DNA of 64,000 nt from positions 16,016 to 80,015 of the forward strand of contig JANDJK010000002.1 in assembly GCA_024330925.1 (NCBI GenBank), in the 5' to 3' direction. The DNA comes from Nitrospira sp. (GTDB taxonomy: Bacteria > Nitrospirota > Nitrospiria > Nitrospirales > Nitrospiraceae). The position numbers and the translations under genes were made by a program. The notes below the pieces were generated by a model. The model was not told where the DNA came from, made no database searches, and saw only the letters and a list, made by a program, of their open reading frames with translations. Numbering within the stretch: position 1 is the stretch's first letter; every line of letters begins with the position of its first letter. Positions 46,053 through 56,545 of this stretch are shown here, piece after piece.

Positions 46053-47465
46053 TCACATCGGAAGGCTTTGCTGCATATGTTCGCGAGGGTCGACACCTTT
46101 TCGTTTCAGTTTCTCAACAAGCGTGGTGCGATTGACTTGAAGGAGCTGGGCAGCCTTGGTGGTCACACCATTAGCCTTACGAAGCGCCTCGATGATGAGC
46201 TGATATTCGTATTGCTCCACTTCGCGCATGAGATTGATGCCATCCTCACCAAAGCGAACCAGTTGCTCTCTTGGATCAAGAGCGGCTGGTTTGCAGGAAA
46301 TTTTGTCTGGCAGATCTGAGACCGACAACTCCCCTTCTTTTTTTAAGACGACCATCCGTTCGACGAGATTTTCCAATTCGCGGATATTGCCTGGCCAATC
46401 ATATTGCATCAACAAGCGCACCGCTTCATGAGAAATGCCGGTCACTCGTGTACGTTTGGTTTGATTGAATCGCGCCAGGAAATGATCGATCAACAGCGGA
46501 ATATCGCTTTTGCGCTCTCGAAGCGGAGGAATCACGATGGGAATCACGTTGAGCCGATAAAACAGATCGCGGCGAAACCGCTTTTCCTCAATTAACGCTT
46601 CCAAATTCTGATTGGTCGCAGCGATGATGCGCACATCTACTTGAATCGTTCGATTGCCCCCCACGCGCTCGAATGCCCGTTCCTGCAGAACACGCAGCAG
46701 CTTCACCTGCAGGGGCAAACTCATCTCCCCGATTTCGTCAAGAAAAATGGTGCCACCGTGAGCCATCTCGAAACGACCCATTCTGGAGTGGGTGGCACCT
46801 GTAAACGCGCCTTTCTCATGCCCGAACAGTTCCGATTCCAGCAAATTTTCTGGAATGGCCCCGCAATTGACCGATACCAAGGGACGGTCCCGGCGGTAAC
46901 TATTAAAATGGAGCATACGGGCGACCAACTCTTTGCCGGTCCCGCTTTCTCCCTGGATCATCACCGTGCTGTCGCTATCGGCGACCTTGCGTACAAATTC
47001 CAGTACCTGTTTGATTGGCTCGCTTAGCCCAACCAACTGTTCCAGGCGATATTGTTCCTGAACAGCTTTGCGCAGGAGATGATTCTCCTGCCGCAGTTGA
47101 TAGACCTCGATTGCCTTCCGAACAACGATTGTGACCGTCTCGGGATCAAACGGCTTGGTCAAAAAATCAAATGCACCGGACTTCATCGCACGGACGGCGC
47201 GCTCGATGGTGCCAAAGCCGGTAACCACAATAGGAATGATCTTTGCGTCCATCCTGATCAATCGATCAAGCAGGCTGATGCCATCAATGTCCGGAAGCTG
47301 CAAATCAGTGACCAAAATCTGAATGGGCATAGTCTTGGCCACCTCTAACCCTTCCTTGCCATTGGACGTTGCAGTAACGGTGTATCCCTCCTCAACCAAG
47401 GTCTCGTGCAGGAGATCGCGCACCGTTGGATCATCCTCCACAACTAAAATATGTGTCTGACTCAT
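46053..47465 (-). CDS. Sigma54-dependent response regulator, FleQ-like C-terminus with canonical receiver domain
   Basis: Start MSQTHILVVEDDPTVRD preferred over ORF-track start 47522; VTDLQLP, VVTGFG, LTKPFD; GAFTGA; HTH VTTKAAQLLQVNRTTLVEKLKRKGVD resembles the FleQ C-terminus. Confidence 0.88.
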   Translation of the reverse strand: MSQTHILVVEDDPTVRDLLHETLVEEGYTVTATSNGKEGLEVAKTMPIQILVTDLQLPDIDGISLLDRLIRMDAKIIPIVVTGFGTIERAVRAMKSGAFDFLTKPFDPETVTIVVRKAIEVYQLRQENHLLRKAVQEQYRLEQLVGLSEPIKQVLEFVRKVADSDSTVMIQGESGTGKELVARMLHFNSYRRDRPLVSVNCGAIPENLLESELFGHEKGAFTGATHSRMGRFEMAHGGTIFLDEIGEMSLPLQVKLLRVLQERAFERVGGNRTIQVDVRIIAATNQNLEALIEEKRFRRDLFYRLNVIPIVIPPLRERKSDIPLLIDHFLARFNQTKRTRVTGISHEAVRLLMQYDWPGNIRELENLVERMVVLKKEGELSVSDLPDKISCKPAALDPREQLVRFGEDGINLMREVEQYEYQLIIEALRKANGVTTKAAQLLQVNRTTLVEKLKRKGVDPREHMQQSLPM

Positions 47466-47990
47466 CGCTCCTACCCTCAGCCTAAAACCCCTCAAGCTAG
47501 AATACTGTTCTCTCTCAAACAAGGCAAGAGCAATGCTAAAGTCTCACGAAGGCAACGCCGCCGCTGCGAATAACAATAGCAGAGAATGGCTTTGCAGCCA
47601 TGCTCACCAATTGGCCGGTGACAACCCTGTAACCGGGCCTAGTGCTGCCTAGAATCCTGCCACCGCAATACCTCGCTTTTGCATAGACGAGCAATCAGCG
47701 CACCCCCTTCATCAGCCATAGATGTCTCGATCCTGTCCCATCACCACAAGCCAGAGATTGGCAAACTCGGCACGTCGTGAAGATCTGGTTGATCGCACCA
47801 GCGGCGCGGTTACCTTGGAAGGCACAATCACGCTCACGGCGGGCGAAACGATCGAGGCGTGCATGCCGCACGCCTTACAGTTCAGACGTTCGGCGACCAT
47901 CTTGGCGGCATTAGCCACAGAAGCAAGACCTGCCGACAGGCGCACTGGGGTTTCCATCACACCACCCCTCCCATCCACTAGCCGCATATC

Positions 47991-48012
47991 TTGACGTCGG
48001 AAATGACGTCAA
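47991..48012. promoter_or_regulatory. Perfect palindrome TTGACGTC-GGAAAT-GACGTCAA
   Basis: 8-bp arms, 6-nt spacer, in an otherwise unannotated intergenic region. Confidence 0.4.
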
Positions 48013-48323
48013 TGGCAGGGCTGATAGCGTTCAGAACTCTGGCGATGTCCGATGCTCGCTGCCACTTTCCCAGCAAAGGTCATCCCGACCCACACGGGAC
48101 CACCCCTCGCAGAAGTTGCGCATCAAGAAATGTCCGGTCTGAGAAGATAGGCGACTGTAGCGGTGACTGAGGCCGCCTCCACTATCCACCCGTCAATCCG
48201 CAACTGGTGCCGCTTCGTAAGAAATTACCAACAATGAAAGGACACCCCTCTTTTCATCCCGCACGACCGAGAACGTTGCAAGGCGCACATCTGATCTCTA
48301 TAATCCCATCGGACTCTTCATGG

Positions 48324-48399
48324 GCTGGCGTAGCTCAATCGGCAGAGCAGCGGTTTTGTAAACCGCCGGTTGGAGGTTCGATTCCTCTCGCCAGCTCCA
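48324..48399 (+). tRNA. tRNA-Thr (anticodon TGT), CCA encoded
   Basis: GCTGGCG..GCTC..GAGC..GCGGT-TTTGTAA-ACCGC..GGAGG-TTCGATT-CCTCT-CGCCAGC-T-CCA cloverleaf. Confidence 0.96.
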
Positions 48400-48827
48400 T
48401 CGTTGCTTCCCGAAGCTTTGCTTTCCAACCCCTTAAACGTGTTGGTGAATCGTTTCACCATCGAGGAGAGAACCTCCCATCCGCTCTTGCCTCGCTCATC
48501 CAGTGTCCTATTCCCTTCCAGACAATGATTTCCAGCGGCGATCCGCCTTGCATTCCAACGAGCCAAGTCGTAATGGAGGAAGTTTTGATCAACGTGGACA
48601 CCAGAGGCTTCTACGCTCTGTAGACCAAAGGAAGGTGGCGCAGGCGACTCCGAGGCTCTTCATCGTGAGGCAGGCTCGCTCACATTCAGTGGGCTAGCAT
48701 TGCCACTGTTGCAGACAACGCGGGTCACGTTTTTATCAGATTGAAAGGAGGGACATGGCCTCTCTCGCAACAGTACAATCTTAAGCTAGGCAGGGGCCCT
48801 GCGAAGGTTGTCCAGTGAAGCGGCCTG

Positions 48828-50246
48828 TTATCGTTCTGCTTCTGTTAAGCTACTCTCGCGCTCAATCTCCTCAAGTTCGGCATCCGATTTGCCTTTGGTC
48901 ATGGACGGATGCAGACCGTACTTCTTCAGCATCTTGTAGAAATCAGCTCGATACCGGCCAGCAAATTGCGCGGCACGGGAGATGTTGCCGCCGGTCAGTT
49001 GAAGAAGGTTCTTGAGGTACGTCCGTTCGAATTCCTCCCTCGCCTCCGTGAGCGGCTTGAGCGGCGTCTCAGGTGAGACTCCCACCGAAGGCAGGAGATC
49101 AGGCGTGATCATGTCTTGGCGCGACATGACCACGGCTTTCTCAATCACATTTTCCAGCTCTCGCACGTTGCCAAGCCAGGGATTCACCATCAAGCGATGG
49201 AGTGCAGCAGGAGTGAAACCTTTGATGTCCTTGTTGGCGCGTTTGGCACTGAGCTGTAGGAAATGCTGTGCCAACAAGGGAATATCGTCGCGACGATCTC
49301 GAAGCGGCGGAATAAACAACGGCACAACAGAGATTCGATAGTAGAGATCATTGCGGAAACGGCCATTCTTGACGGCCTCACCCAGATCTTTGTTGGTCGC
49401 AGCAATGATGCGGACATCCACCTTCGTCGCCGTCTCTGCCCCGACCTCGCGCACCTCCCGTTCCTGCACAGCACGCAGCAATTTGGCCTGCATAGCCAGG
49501 GGCATTTCTGCAATTTCGTCTAAGAAGAGGGTGCCGCCGTTGGCCATCTGAAACAAACCACGTTTGGCACCATGAGCGCTAGTGAAGGCTCCCTTCACAT
49601 GACCGAAGAGTTCGCTCTCAAACAGAGTTTCGGGAATAGCAGCGCAATTGAGCGCCACAAAGGGCCCTTTGCTCCTTCGACTGTTGGCATGGATGATCCG
49701 CGCCATCACCTCTTTACCGGTTCCCGTCTCGCCAAACAGCAGAATCGTGGCCTCTGAGTCAGCCACCTGGGCGATTTGCTGTAACAGCCGCTGCATCGCG
49801 GGGCTTCGCGCCACCACGTTTTCCAGGCCGTAGAGCTCCTTGACCAACGACTTGAGCCGTTGAATCTCTCGGCTCATCCGTTGCTGCGACAAAGCCTTCT
49901 CAATGGAGGCCTTCAGGTCCTTGTCGTCAAACGGCTTCGTTAAATAGCCAAACGCCCCCCGCTGCATGGCCTCTACCGCATTGGGAATGCTGCCATGGGC
50001 AGTGAGGATGATCACCGGCAGACCCGGATGGATGCGTAACAGTTCTTCCGTAAGATCCAATCCATCTTCACCACGGAGGCGAAGGTCCGTAATGGCCAAG
50101 TCAAATAGGGTCTTTTTGGCCGCCTCGATCGCCTCAGCTCCCGTCGTGCACGGCGTAACGCAAAACCCCATCGCCGTCAGCCTCATCTTCAGTAGATGCA
50201 ATAATCCTTCATCGTCATCAACGACCAACAGATGTTCCTGCTCCAT
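48828..50246 (-). CDS. Sigma54-dependent response regulator, GlrR/QseF-like
   Basis: MEQEHLLVVDDDEGLLHLLKMRLTAMGFCV; GETGTGKEVMARIIH; GAFTSA loop; HTH GGNISRAAQFAGRYRADFYKMLKKYGLHP typical of GlrR. Confidence 0.9.
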   Translation of the reverse strand: MEQEHLLVVDDDEGLLHLLKMRLTAMGFCVTPCTTGAEAIEAAKKTLFDLAITDLRLRGEDGLDLTEELLRIHPGLPVIILTAHGSIPNAVEAMQRGAFGYLTKPFDDKDLKASIEKALSQQRMSREIQRLKSLVKELYGLENVVARSPAMQRLLQQIAQVADSEATILLFGETGTGKEVMARIIHANSRRSKGPFVALNCAAIPETLFESELFGHVKGAFTSAHGAKRGLFQMANGGTLFLDEIAEMPLAMQAKLLRAVQEREVREVGAETATKVDVRIIAATNKDLGEAVKNGRFRNDLYYRISVVPLFIPPLRDRRDDIPLLAQHFLQLSAKRANKDIKGFTPAALHRLMVNPWLGNVRELENVIEKAVVMSRQDMITPDLLPSVGVSPETPLKPLTEAREEFERTYLKNLLQLTGGNISRAAQFAGRYRADFYKMLKKYGLHPSMTKGKSDAELEEIERESSLTEAER

Positions 50247-50278
50247 ACCATTCCTTTCACACAAGTTCATCAGTCAAT

Positions 50279-51034
50279 TTAGTGAACTGGGTCCGAATGA
50301 GGGACGGGAACCCCGGTCGAAGGGGGGCGAATCGGTCGCACCTTCTCCCGCATTTCCTGATCGATGCGTTTCAATGCTTCAAGCTGGGCCGAAAGCTCTT
50401 CGATCTTTTTGTCCCGCTCCACCAGTTGCTTTTGCAGAGCCTGCAGAGATGCAGTTTCAGATTTTTGCGATAGGGATTCCACCTTGCGCTCCCGCTCCAT
50501 CAGTTCTCGCTGGAGGCTTTCGATCATCCGCTCGTGCATCTGGCGTTCCTCTTCCTTACTTAACCGAAGTTGTTGCACGGCAACCTCATTATTAAGCAAA
50601 TCCTGTACCAAGCGATCTAATACGTGGACCAACGTCACATTTGTATTGGCCAGGGAAGGGGCATTCGCAAGCGCTTGCGGCAACGACACCGACGTAGGCA
50701 CAGCATACTCTCGCAACAATGTAAGCCATTCCCTACCTGCAAGGGCCAGAGGGCTATTCGGAGCCTCCTCGATGGTTTTCAAAAAATATTTTTCAGCAAT
50801 TTCACGTCTTTCGTACAGACCTAGCAGAGCACGCACATAGAAGGCCCAGCTACACGAGTCACGTTCTGCACATTTTGCTATTACAGCCTCTTGGTTTTTA
50901 ACCAACGTTTGAAGCCACTTGGAATCCTGCTGATCTAATGGGAAAAAAGGGGTGGAGGCAGAGGGAACCGACCAGGTCGCGCAGCCGCTCAGAACAGCGC
51001 CCCACAATCCCAATCCCACTATTACCCTGTTCAT
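50279..51034 (-). CDS. QseG-like lipoprotein
   Basis: MNRVIVGLGLWGAVLSGCATW lipobox; C-terminal coiled coil; between HK and RR as in glrK-qseG-glrR; ATGA overlap with the HK. Confidence 0.75.
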   Translation of the reverse strand: MNRVIVGLGLWGAVLSGCATWSVPSASTPFFPLDQQDSKWLQTLVKNQEAVIAKCAERDSCSWAFYVRALLGLYERREIAEKYFLKTIEEAPNSPLALAGREWLTLLREYAVPTSVSLPQALANAPSLANTNVTLVHVLDRLVQDLLNNEVAVQQLRLSKEEERQMHERMIESLQRELMERERKVESLSQKSETASLQALQKQLVERDKKIEELSAQLEALKRIDQEMREKVRPIRPPSTGVPVPHSDPVH

Positions 51035-52518
51035 GATGATAAGGTTGCCGCCTTCTTTTCCTTTGCCAACCGTAGGGTAAACCATACGGTCGTTCCCTTA
51101 CCCAACTCACTCTCAATCCAGATCCGTCCACCCAGAGCTTCTACCACTTTCTTCGCCAAGGCTAGTCCCAATCCGCTTCCCGCCGTCACCCCTTTGGCCC
51201 TCGTCCGCCCTTGATAAAACCGTTCGAAAATATGGGGGAGATCCTCCTGAGCAATCCCCGGTCCCATATCGGACACTGCCACCTCAAGCATGCCCGTCCG
51301 CAAATTCGGTGTCATTGCGATGTTTACCACCCCACCCTCAGGACTAAACTTGAGAGCATTCGATAACAAATTATCCAACACCTGCTCAATGCGCGAAGCA
51401 TCTGCCTCGACCCAGACCCGTTCTCCAGGATGTGTGATGAGCACCTGCACATGCTTCGAGTCGGCCAATAGACGGATCTTATTGATCGAAATATCGGCAA
51501 TGCGGCGGAGGTCTACTGGGACAACCTGATAGTTCATCATACCAGCTTCCATCTTGGAAAGGTCGAGGATCGTTGAGATGAGATGGATCAACCGGCGACA
51601 ACTGTCCGCCATAATTCGCAGGATGGTTCGTTGATCCTGCACCAACGGACCTGGAATCTCATCCAGGAGCAGGTGGGTCCCTTCTTGGATCGAGGCGACC
51701 GGCGTGCGGAGCTCGTGCGACACATGGGCTAAGAACTCGGTCTTCATATTGTCAAGCTCTTGGAGTTTCCCGCCCATCCAATTGACAGTCTCCACTAACT
51801 CCTTCAATTCCGCTGGAGCGTTGATCTTGAGCGGGGAACCGAAATTGCCTTGCCCGATCTGCCTGATGTGAGCCTGCAACTGACGAAGAGGCTTCAGGAT
51901 CGCATAACTAGCTGCGGCGGCCAACCCTAACCCAAATACCAAAGCCACGAGCACCAATTGCTGAGTGACCGCTTCAGCCTTGATGGCACTCGCTCTCGAT
52001 TCACTGACACCCACGCTCAAACGAGCTTCGTGAAGATCCAAATAGTTCTGGATCACAGACACCATCCGATCCACCACGGCATCCCGCTGGCTCTCATAGT
52101 CAGCAAGGGCAAGCAATCCTTTCCCGTCGGTTCTTCCCCTGACTCCTCCGCGAAATAGGGCCAATCGATGGTCCAACAATCGGCCAGCCTCTTGAAGCAA
52201 AATCCGTCCTTGCGCGGAATGCTCCTGACTGAGTAATTGATCGAGGTTCCGGCGGCAATCATCCATCTCATCGGTAAAATTTCTGAGAAACGCCTCATCC
52301 TTAGTCGCCAGATACTTTTTCTCACTGTTTAGTTGGGCGTAGACAGACCCCAGCAGCCGCTTGGCCGACTCGACCGCCGGGTAGTGCAACAAGGCCATCT
52401 CCGTGCTCATGGCCGTTAAGTGCCTGAGCTGAGACAGGGCATATAGATTGACCCCTCCCATGACGGCGATAATCACAAGGGAGGTCAGCAACAGGCGCCA
52501 GAATATGGAGAGCTTCAC
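51031..52518 (-). CDS. HAMP-containing membrane histidine kinase, GlrK/QseE-like
   Basis: GTG start VKLSIFWRLLLTSLVIIAVMGGVNLYALSQL; HAMP; H-box FLAHVSHELRTPVASIQEGTHLLLD; TAGSGLGLALAKKVVEALGG. Confidence 0.9.
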   Translation of the reverse strand: MKLSIFWRLLLTSLVIIAVMGGVNLYALSQLRHLTAMSTEMALLHYPAVESAKRLLGSVYAQLNSEKKYLATKDEAFLRNFTDEMDDCRRNLDQLLSQEHSAQGRILLQEAGRLLDHRLALFRGGVRGRTDGKGLLALADYESQRDAVVDRMVSVIQNYLDLHEARLSVGVSESRASAIKAEAVTQQLVLVALVFGLGLAAAASYAILKPLRQLQAHIRQIGQGNFGSPLKINAPAELKELVETVNWMGGKLQELDNMKTEFLAHVSHELRTPVASIQEGTHLLLDEIPGPLVQDQRTILRIMADSCRRLIHLISTILDLSKMEAGMMNYQVVPVDLRRIADISINKIRLLADSKHVQVLITHPGERVWVEADASRIEQVLDNLLSNALKFSPEGGVVNIAMTPNLRTGMLEVAVSDMGPGIAQEDLPHIFERFYQGRTRAKGVTAGSGLGLALAKKVVEALGGRIWIESELGKGTTVWFTLRLAKEKKAATLSS

Positions 52519-52668
52519 AATCCTGTATCCCCTCAGTCCACAGTGGGATTGACGACATGGAGACTGAAGCAGGAGCCTCCCCGTAAGAGTCCATTGTGTG
52601 AAGGTGTAGGTGAACCCATACACCATTTTATGGGCGCTCGCAAGGGATCCGGTGGTTTTTTCTTGTGC

Positions 52669-53499
52669 TCATGGATGGTTCATTCGACTGGCAAACATCC
52701 GTTGCCGTCGTGTAGTCTTTCGAAGCAGCGAAAAGAGATGCCCGCGGAACAAAAGAGTGGCCGTCGCCACAGGCGGTGTGCCGAAGATCACCACTAGCCA
52801 TTGGGCATCAGAATCAAGACCGAGATACGACAACCATCCTTGAACCAAGGTAAACGGCAACAATAACAACTGGAGAAAGTCCAGGCCGGCTCCCCGCCCC
52901 ACGGACCCTGACAACTCGAAGAACGAACGTAGGCCGTCGGGAGAAAGCAGAATCGGCAGCATCACCAACGCGAACGGAAGAAACCACTCGATCCAGTGTT
53001 CCAGCACGAACTCATAGGAAATTTTGAAGACGTCGAGCGGCGAGTCATGACGGACTTGGTAGATCACCTCCGGCACAGGATTGAGTAGAATAAACAACAA
53101 GACCATCACAGCAGCGGCCAAGAACTGGCCATAGGGATTGGTCTTCATGCCCATTTCCAGCGCCATCATGGGCAGCCATAGCACGAATCCCACCCCAATC
53201 ACGTCCCAGAAATAGTGGCCAAAACTCTCCGGCACATCGGCCGGCTGAATGGTGCGGCTGCCACTCAGCGATAGCTCGATTAGGCGCAAGGTCGCACCCA
53301 CAAGAAATGCGTTGGCGATGCCGAGCAAAAGGCCGCCCCCCATTCCCAGCGGCGCGGCAATTCTGGCCACCCCGACGAACAACAAGCCAAATCCCACCAA
53401 GGCAAAGACCGTCACCCAGCTTCGCTTGAGCGAGCACCAGGTCGCCCACAGAGCTTGGCCGTACAACTCAACGAGCGAAGAGAAAAAAACGCCCATCAT
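52669..53499 (-). CDS. Multi-pass integral membrane protein of unknown function
   Basis: Several hydrophobic segments (VTVFALVGFGLLFVGVARIAAPL, FLAAAVMVLLFILLNPV, WFLPFALVMLPILL). Confidence 0.7.
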   Translation of the reverse strand: MMGVFFSSLVELYGQALWATWCSLKRSWVTVFALVGFGLLFVGVARIAAPLGMGGGLLLGIANAFLVGATLRLIELSLSGSRTIQPADVPESFGHYFWDVIGVGFVLWLPMMALEMGMKTNPYGQFLAAAVMVLLFILLNPVPEVIYQVRHDSPLDVFKISYEFVLEHWIEWFLPFALVMLPILLSPDGLRSFFELSGSVGRGAGLDFLQLLLLPFTLVQGWLSYLGLDSDAQWLVVIFGTPPVATATLLFRGHLFSLLRKTTRRQRMFASRMNHP

Positions 53500-53682
53500 G
53501 CCCCGTACCCTACGTTGGGAATCTGGTGGAGGTCAAGTCATAAGTCGGACAGGTCACCCGCTCGTGGAAGTCTGGTGCTGACGCTTTGACCATTCTTCGG
53601 TTGACTTGCAAAGGTCGATGATTATCAAAACACTCGTAAGCGAGCCGATGGTCTCAACTCTTTCAACCAAAGGACAACAGCG

Positions 53683-56307
53683 ATGGACATCAATCGAATG
53701 ACTTTTAAGTTACAGGAAGCCCTGCATACAGCATCCGCCCATGCCCAACGGCGCAGTCACCAGGGTATCGATGTCGAACATCTTCTTTTGGCCCTCATCG
53801 ATCAAGAAGGGGGCATGACCGCCAGCTTGCTCGAACGAGCCGGCGTTGCCCTGCCGGCTGTCCGACAGGGCATTGAACAGGCGCTGGCCAAGTTGCCGCA
53901 AGTACAAGGGGTCGGCGCCACCCCAAGCCAGCTCCATTTGACCTCCCGGCTCATGCAGGTCCTCACACGAGCGGAAGAAGAACAAAAGTCTCTGAAGGAC
54001 GACTATCTGAGTGTCGAGCATGTTCTGCTCGCGATGGCCCAGGAAGGGGGCGTCTTCAAGACGTTGGGGCTGACCCGTGACCGACTGTTGGCCGCCCTTC
54101 AACAGGTGCGCGGCAACCAGCGGGTCACCACGCAAGATCCGGAAAGCACCTATCAGGCACTCGAAAAATACGGGCGCGACCTGACCCAACTGGCCGCGCA
54201 AGGCAAACTCGATCCGGTCATTGGGCGGGACGACGAGATCAGGCGCGTGATCCAAATCCTGTCTCGTCGCACAAAAAACAACCCGGTTCTCATCGGTGAA
54301 CCCGGTGTGGGCAAGACGGCCATCGTCGAAGGGCTGGCCATCCGCATCGTCAAAGGAGATGTCCCCGAAGGACTCAAGCAGAAAAAATTGGTCGCTCTGG
54401 ACATGGGCGCGCTCGTCGCTGGTGCCAAATACCGAGGGGAATTTGAAGAACGTTTGAAAGCGGTCCTTAAAGAAATTCAAGCATCCCAGGGGCAGATTCT
54501 GCTGTTCATTGACGAATTGCACACGGTCGTCGGTGCCGGTGCCGCCGAGGGAGCCATGGACGCGGCTAATCTGCTCAAGCCAATGCTGGCGCGGGGGGAA
54601 TTGCATCTGATCGGCGCCACCACGCTCGACGAATATCGCAAGCACATCGAAAAAGACGCCGCGTTGGAGCGCCGCTTCCAAACCGTGTTCGTCGATCAGC
54701 CGTCTGTGGAAGACACCATTTCGATCCTGCGGGGTCTCAAAGAACGGTACGAGGTGCACCACGGCGTGCGCATCAAAGACAGCGCCCTGGTCGCGGCCGC
54801 TCGTCTCTCACATCGATACATCTCAGATCGGTTCCTGCCCGACAAGGCCATCGACCTGGTGGACGAAGCGGCAGCGCGCCTGCGGACCGAAATCGACAGT
54901 CTCCCAGCAGAATTGGACGAGGTCTCACGCAAGGTCATGCAGTTGGAAATCGAGCGGGAGGCCCTGCGCAAAGAAAAAGACCCGGCCAGTGCCGCTCGAC
55001 TGGCCGCCCTCGAGCAGGAATTGAATGAGAAGCAGCGCGATCTCCAGGCCTTGAAAACCAAATGGGAATCGGAAAAGGCCTCCGTTTCCCGCCTCCGCAA
55101 GACCCGCGAGGCAATCGAAGAAGTCAAACGAAAGATCGAGCAGGCCGAACGGGCTTACGATCTCAATCGGGTCGCCGAGCTTCGATACGGGGAACTGCCT
55201 CGGTTAGAGCGCGAGCTCGCGATCGAGCAGCAACAATTGGGCAAAAAACAGGGAGAAACCAGGCTCTTGAAAGAAGAAGTCGATGAGGACGAGATCGCGG
55301 CTGTCGTGAGTCGGTGGACCGGTATTCCCGTCTCTCGCCTACTGGAAGGCGAGGTCGAAAAATTGTTGAAGCTCGAAGAGCTCCTTCATCAGCGCGTGGT
55401 CGGGCAGGAAGAAGGGGTCCGCGCTGTGGCGGACGCCGTCCTACGCGCCCGTTCTGGCATCAAGGATCCCCATCGTCCGATCGGATCGTTTCTCTTTCTC
55501 GGCCCGACGGGCGTCGGGAAAACGGAACTGGCGCGGGCCCTGGCCGCGATCTTGTTCGACGACGAGAACAACCTGATTCGGATCGATATGTCGGAATACA
55601 TGGAAAAGCACACCGTCGCCCGACTCATCGGCGCGCCCCCCGGCTACGTCGGCTATGAAGAGGGCGGCCAACTGACCGAAGCGGTCCGACGTCGTCCTTT
55701 TTCCGTCATCTTGTTCGACGAAATCGAAAAAGCGCATCACGACGTCTTCAACATTCTGCTTCAGGTATTGGACGACGGTCGGCTAACCGATTCCCATGGC
55801 CGTACAGTCGATTTCAAAAACACTGTGCTAATCATGACCTCTAATATTGGCAGCCCCCATATCCTGGAAGCCCAGCGGAGCGGCGGCACCTATGAACAGG
55901 TGCGGGCGGTTGTCATGGGCGAGTTGCGACAACACTTCCGACCTGAATTCCTGAACCGAATCGATGAAGTGGTGGTGTTCCATCCCCTCAGCACGGATCA
56001 TCTGATCAAGATCGTCGACATCCAGTTGGAACGGTTGCGTCGGCGACTCGAAGAGCGTCGAATCACCGTAACCTTGACACCGGCAGCCCTTCGACATCTC
56101 GGCGAGCGGGGCTACGATCCCGTGTATGGGGCTCGACCACTCAAGCGACTGATCCAGCAAAGCGTCGAAACTCCCATTGCCCGCATGCTCGTAAAGGGCG
56201 AGCTGCGGGATGGCGACACGGCAGCGATCGATGTCCACCACGGGAATCTCGTGATCACGCCGGTCATCGCTGCCGAGCCGGTTCACACCGCCGACGGTCA
56301 ATCCTAG
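53683..56307 (+). CDS. clpB: ATP-dependent disaggregase ClpB
   Basis: Two AAA+ modules: [15 protein letters not shown] and [15 protein letters not shown]; middle coiled-coil domain; 874 aa. Confidence 0.98.
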   Translation: MDINRMTFKLQEALHTASAHAQRRSHQGIDVEHLLLALIDQEGGMTASLLERAGVALPAVRQGIEQALAKLPQVQGVGATPSQLHLTSRLMQVLTRAEEEQKSLKDDYLSVEHVLLAMAQEGGVFKTLGLTRDRLLAALQQVRGNQRVTTQDPESTYQALEKYGRDLTQLAAQGKLDPVIGRDDEIRRVIQILSRRTKNNPVLIGEPGVGKTAIVEGLAIRIVKGDVPEGLKQKKLVALDMGALVAGAKYRGEFEERLKAVLKEIQASQGQILLFIDELHTVVGAGAAEGAMDAANLLKPMLARGELHLIGATTLDEYRKHIEKDAALERRFQTVFVDQPSVEDTISILRGLKERYEVHHGVRIKDSALVAAARLSHRYISDRFLPDKAIDLVDEAAARLRTEIDSLPAELDEVSRKVMQLEIEREALRKEKDPASAARLAALEQELNEKQRDLQALKTKWESEKASVSRLRKTREAIEEVKRKIEQAERAYDLNRVAELRYGELPRLERELAIEQQQLGKKQGETRLLKEEVDEDEIAAVVSRWTGIPVSRLLEGEVEKLLKLEELLHQRVVGQEEGVRAVADAVLRARSGIKDPHRPIGSFLFLGPTGVGKTELARALAAILFDDENNLIRIDMSEYMEKHTVARLIGAPPGYVGYEEGGQLTEAVRRRPFSVILFDEIEKAHHDVFNILLQVLDDGRLTDSHGRTVDFKNTVLIMTSNIGSPHILEAQRSGGTYEQVRAVVMGELRQHFRPEFLNRIDEVVVFHPLSTDHLIKIVDIQLERLRRRLEERRITVTLTPAALRHLGERGYDPVYGARPLKRLIQQSVETPIARMLVKGELRDGDTAAIDVHHGNLVITPVIAAEPVHTADGQS

Positions 56308-56545
56308 GCACCATGTTGTTGTCGGTTCGCACCGGCTCTTGCGGAAGGCTCATCGCCGCAAAAGCCGGCGAGCCGACACCGTTCCCTTTTCGACATCTTC
56401 TCCGGCAGCGAATCGGCTCCGTCGCTTCTTAACAGCGGATGACGAATCTCTTCGAAAGAACGGGAGCACCCCGTACGACCGGTCAATCGCGGCTGATTTG
56501 TTGACAGGGAGGCACTCGGCACGTAGGCTAGCCGAGAGGTTATGT

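Noticed and set aside
47524-47538. Sigma54-like TAGCATTGCTCTTGC upstream of the FleQ-like gene
   Set aside because: Lacks the invariant GG of the -24 element.
47712-47994. Overlapping opposite-strand ORFs of 90-91 aa
   Set aside because: Neither shows a recognisable family or a convincing ribosome-binding site; they are mirror images of one another, so at most one is real and neither can be supported.
53710-54762. 350-aa ORF antisense to clpB
   Set aside because: Long but a mirror of a highly biased, conserved gene; no domain recognisable.
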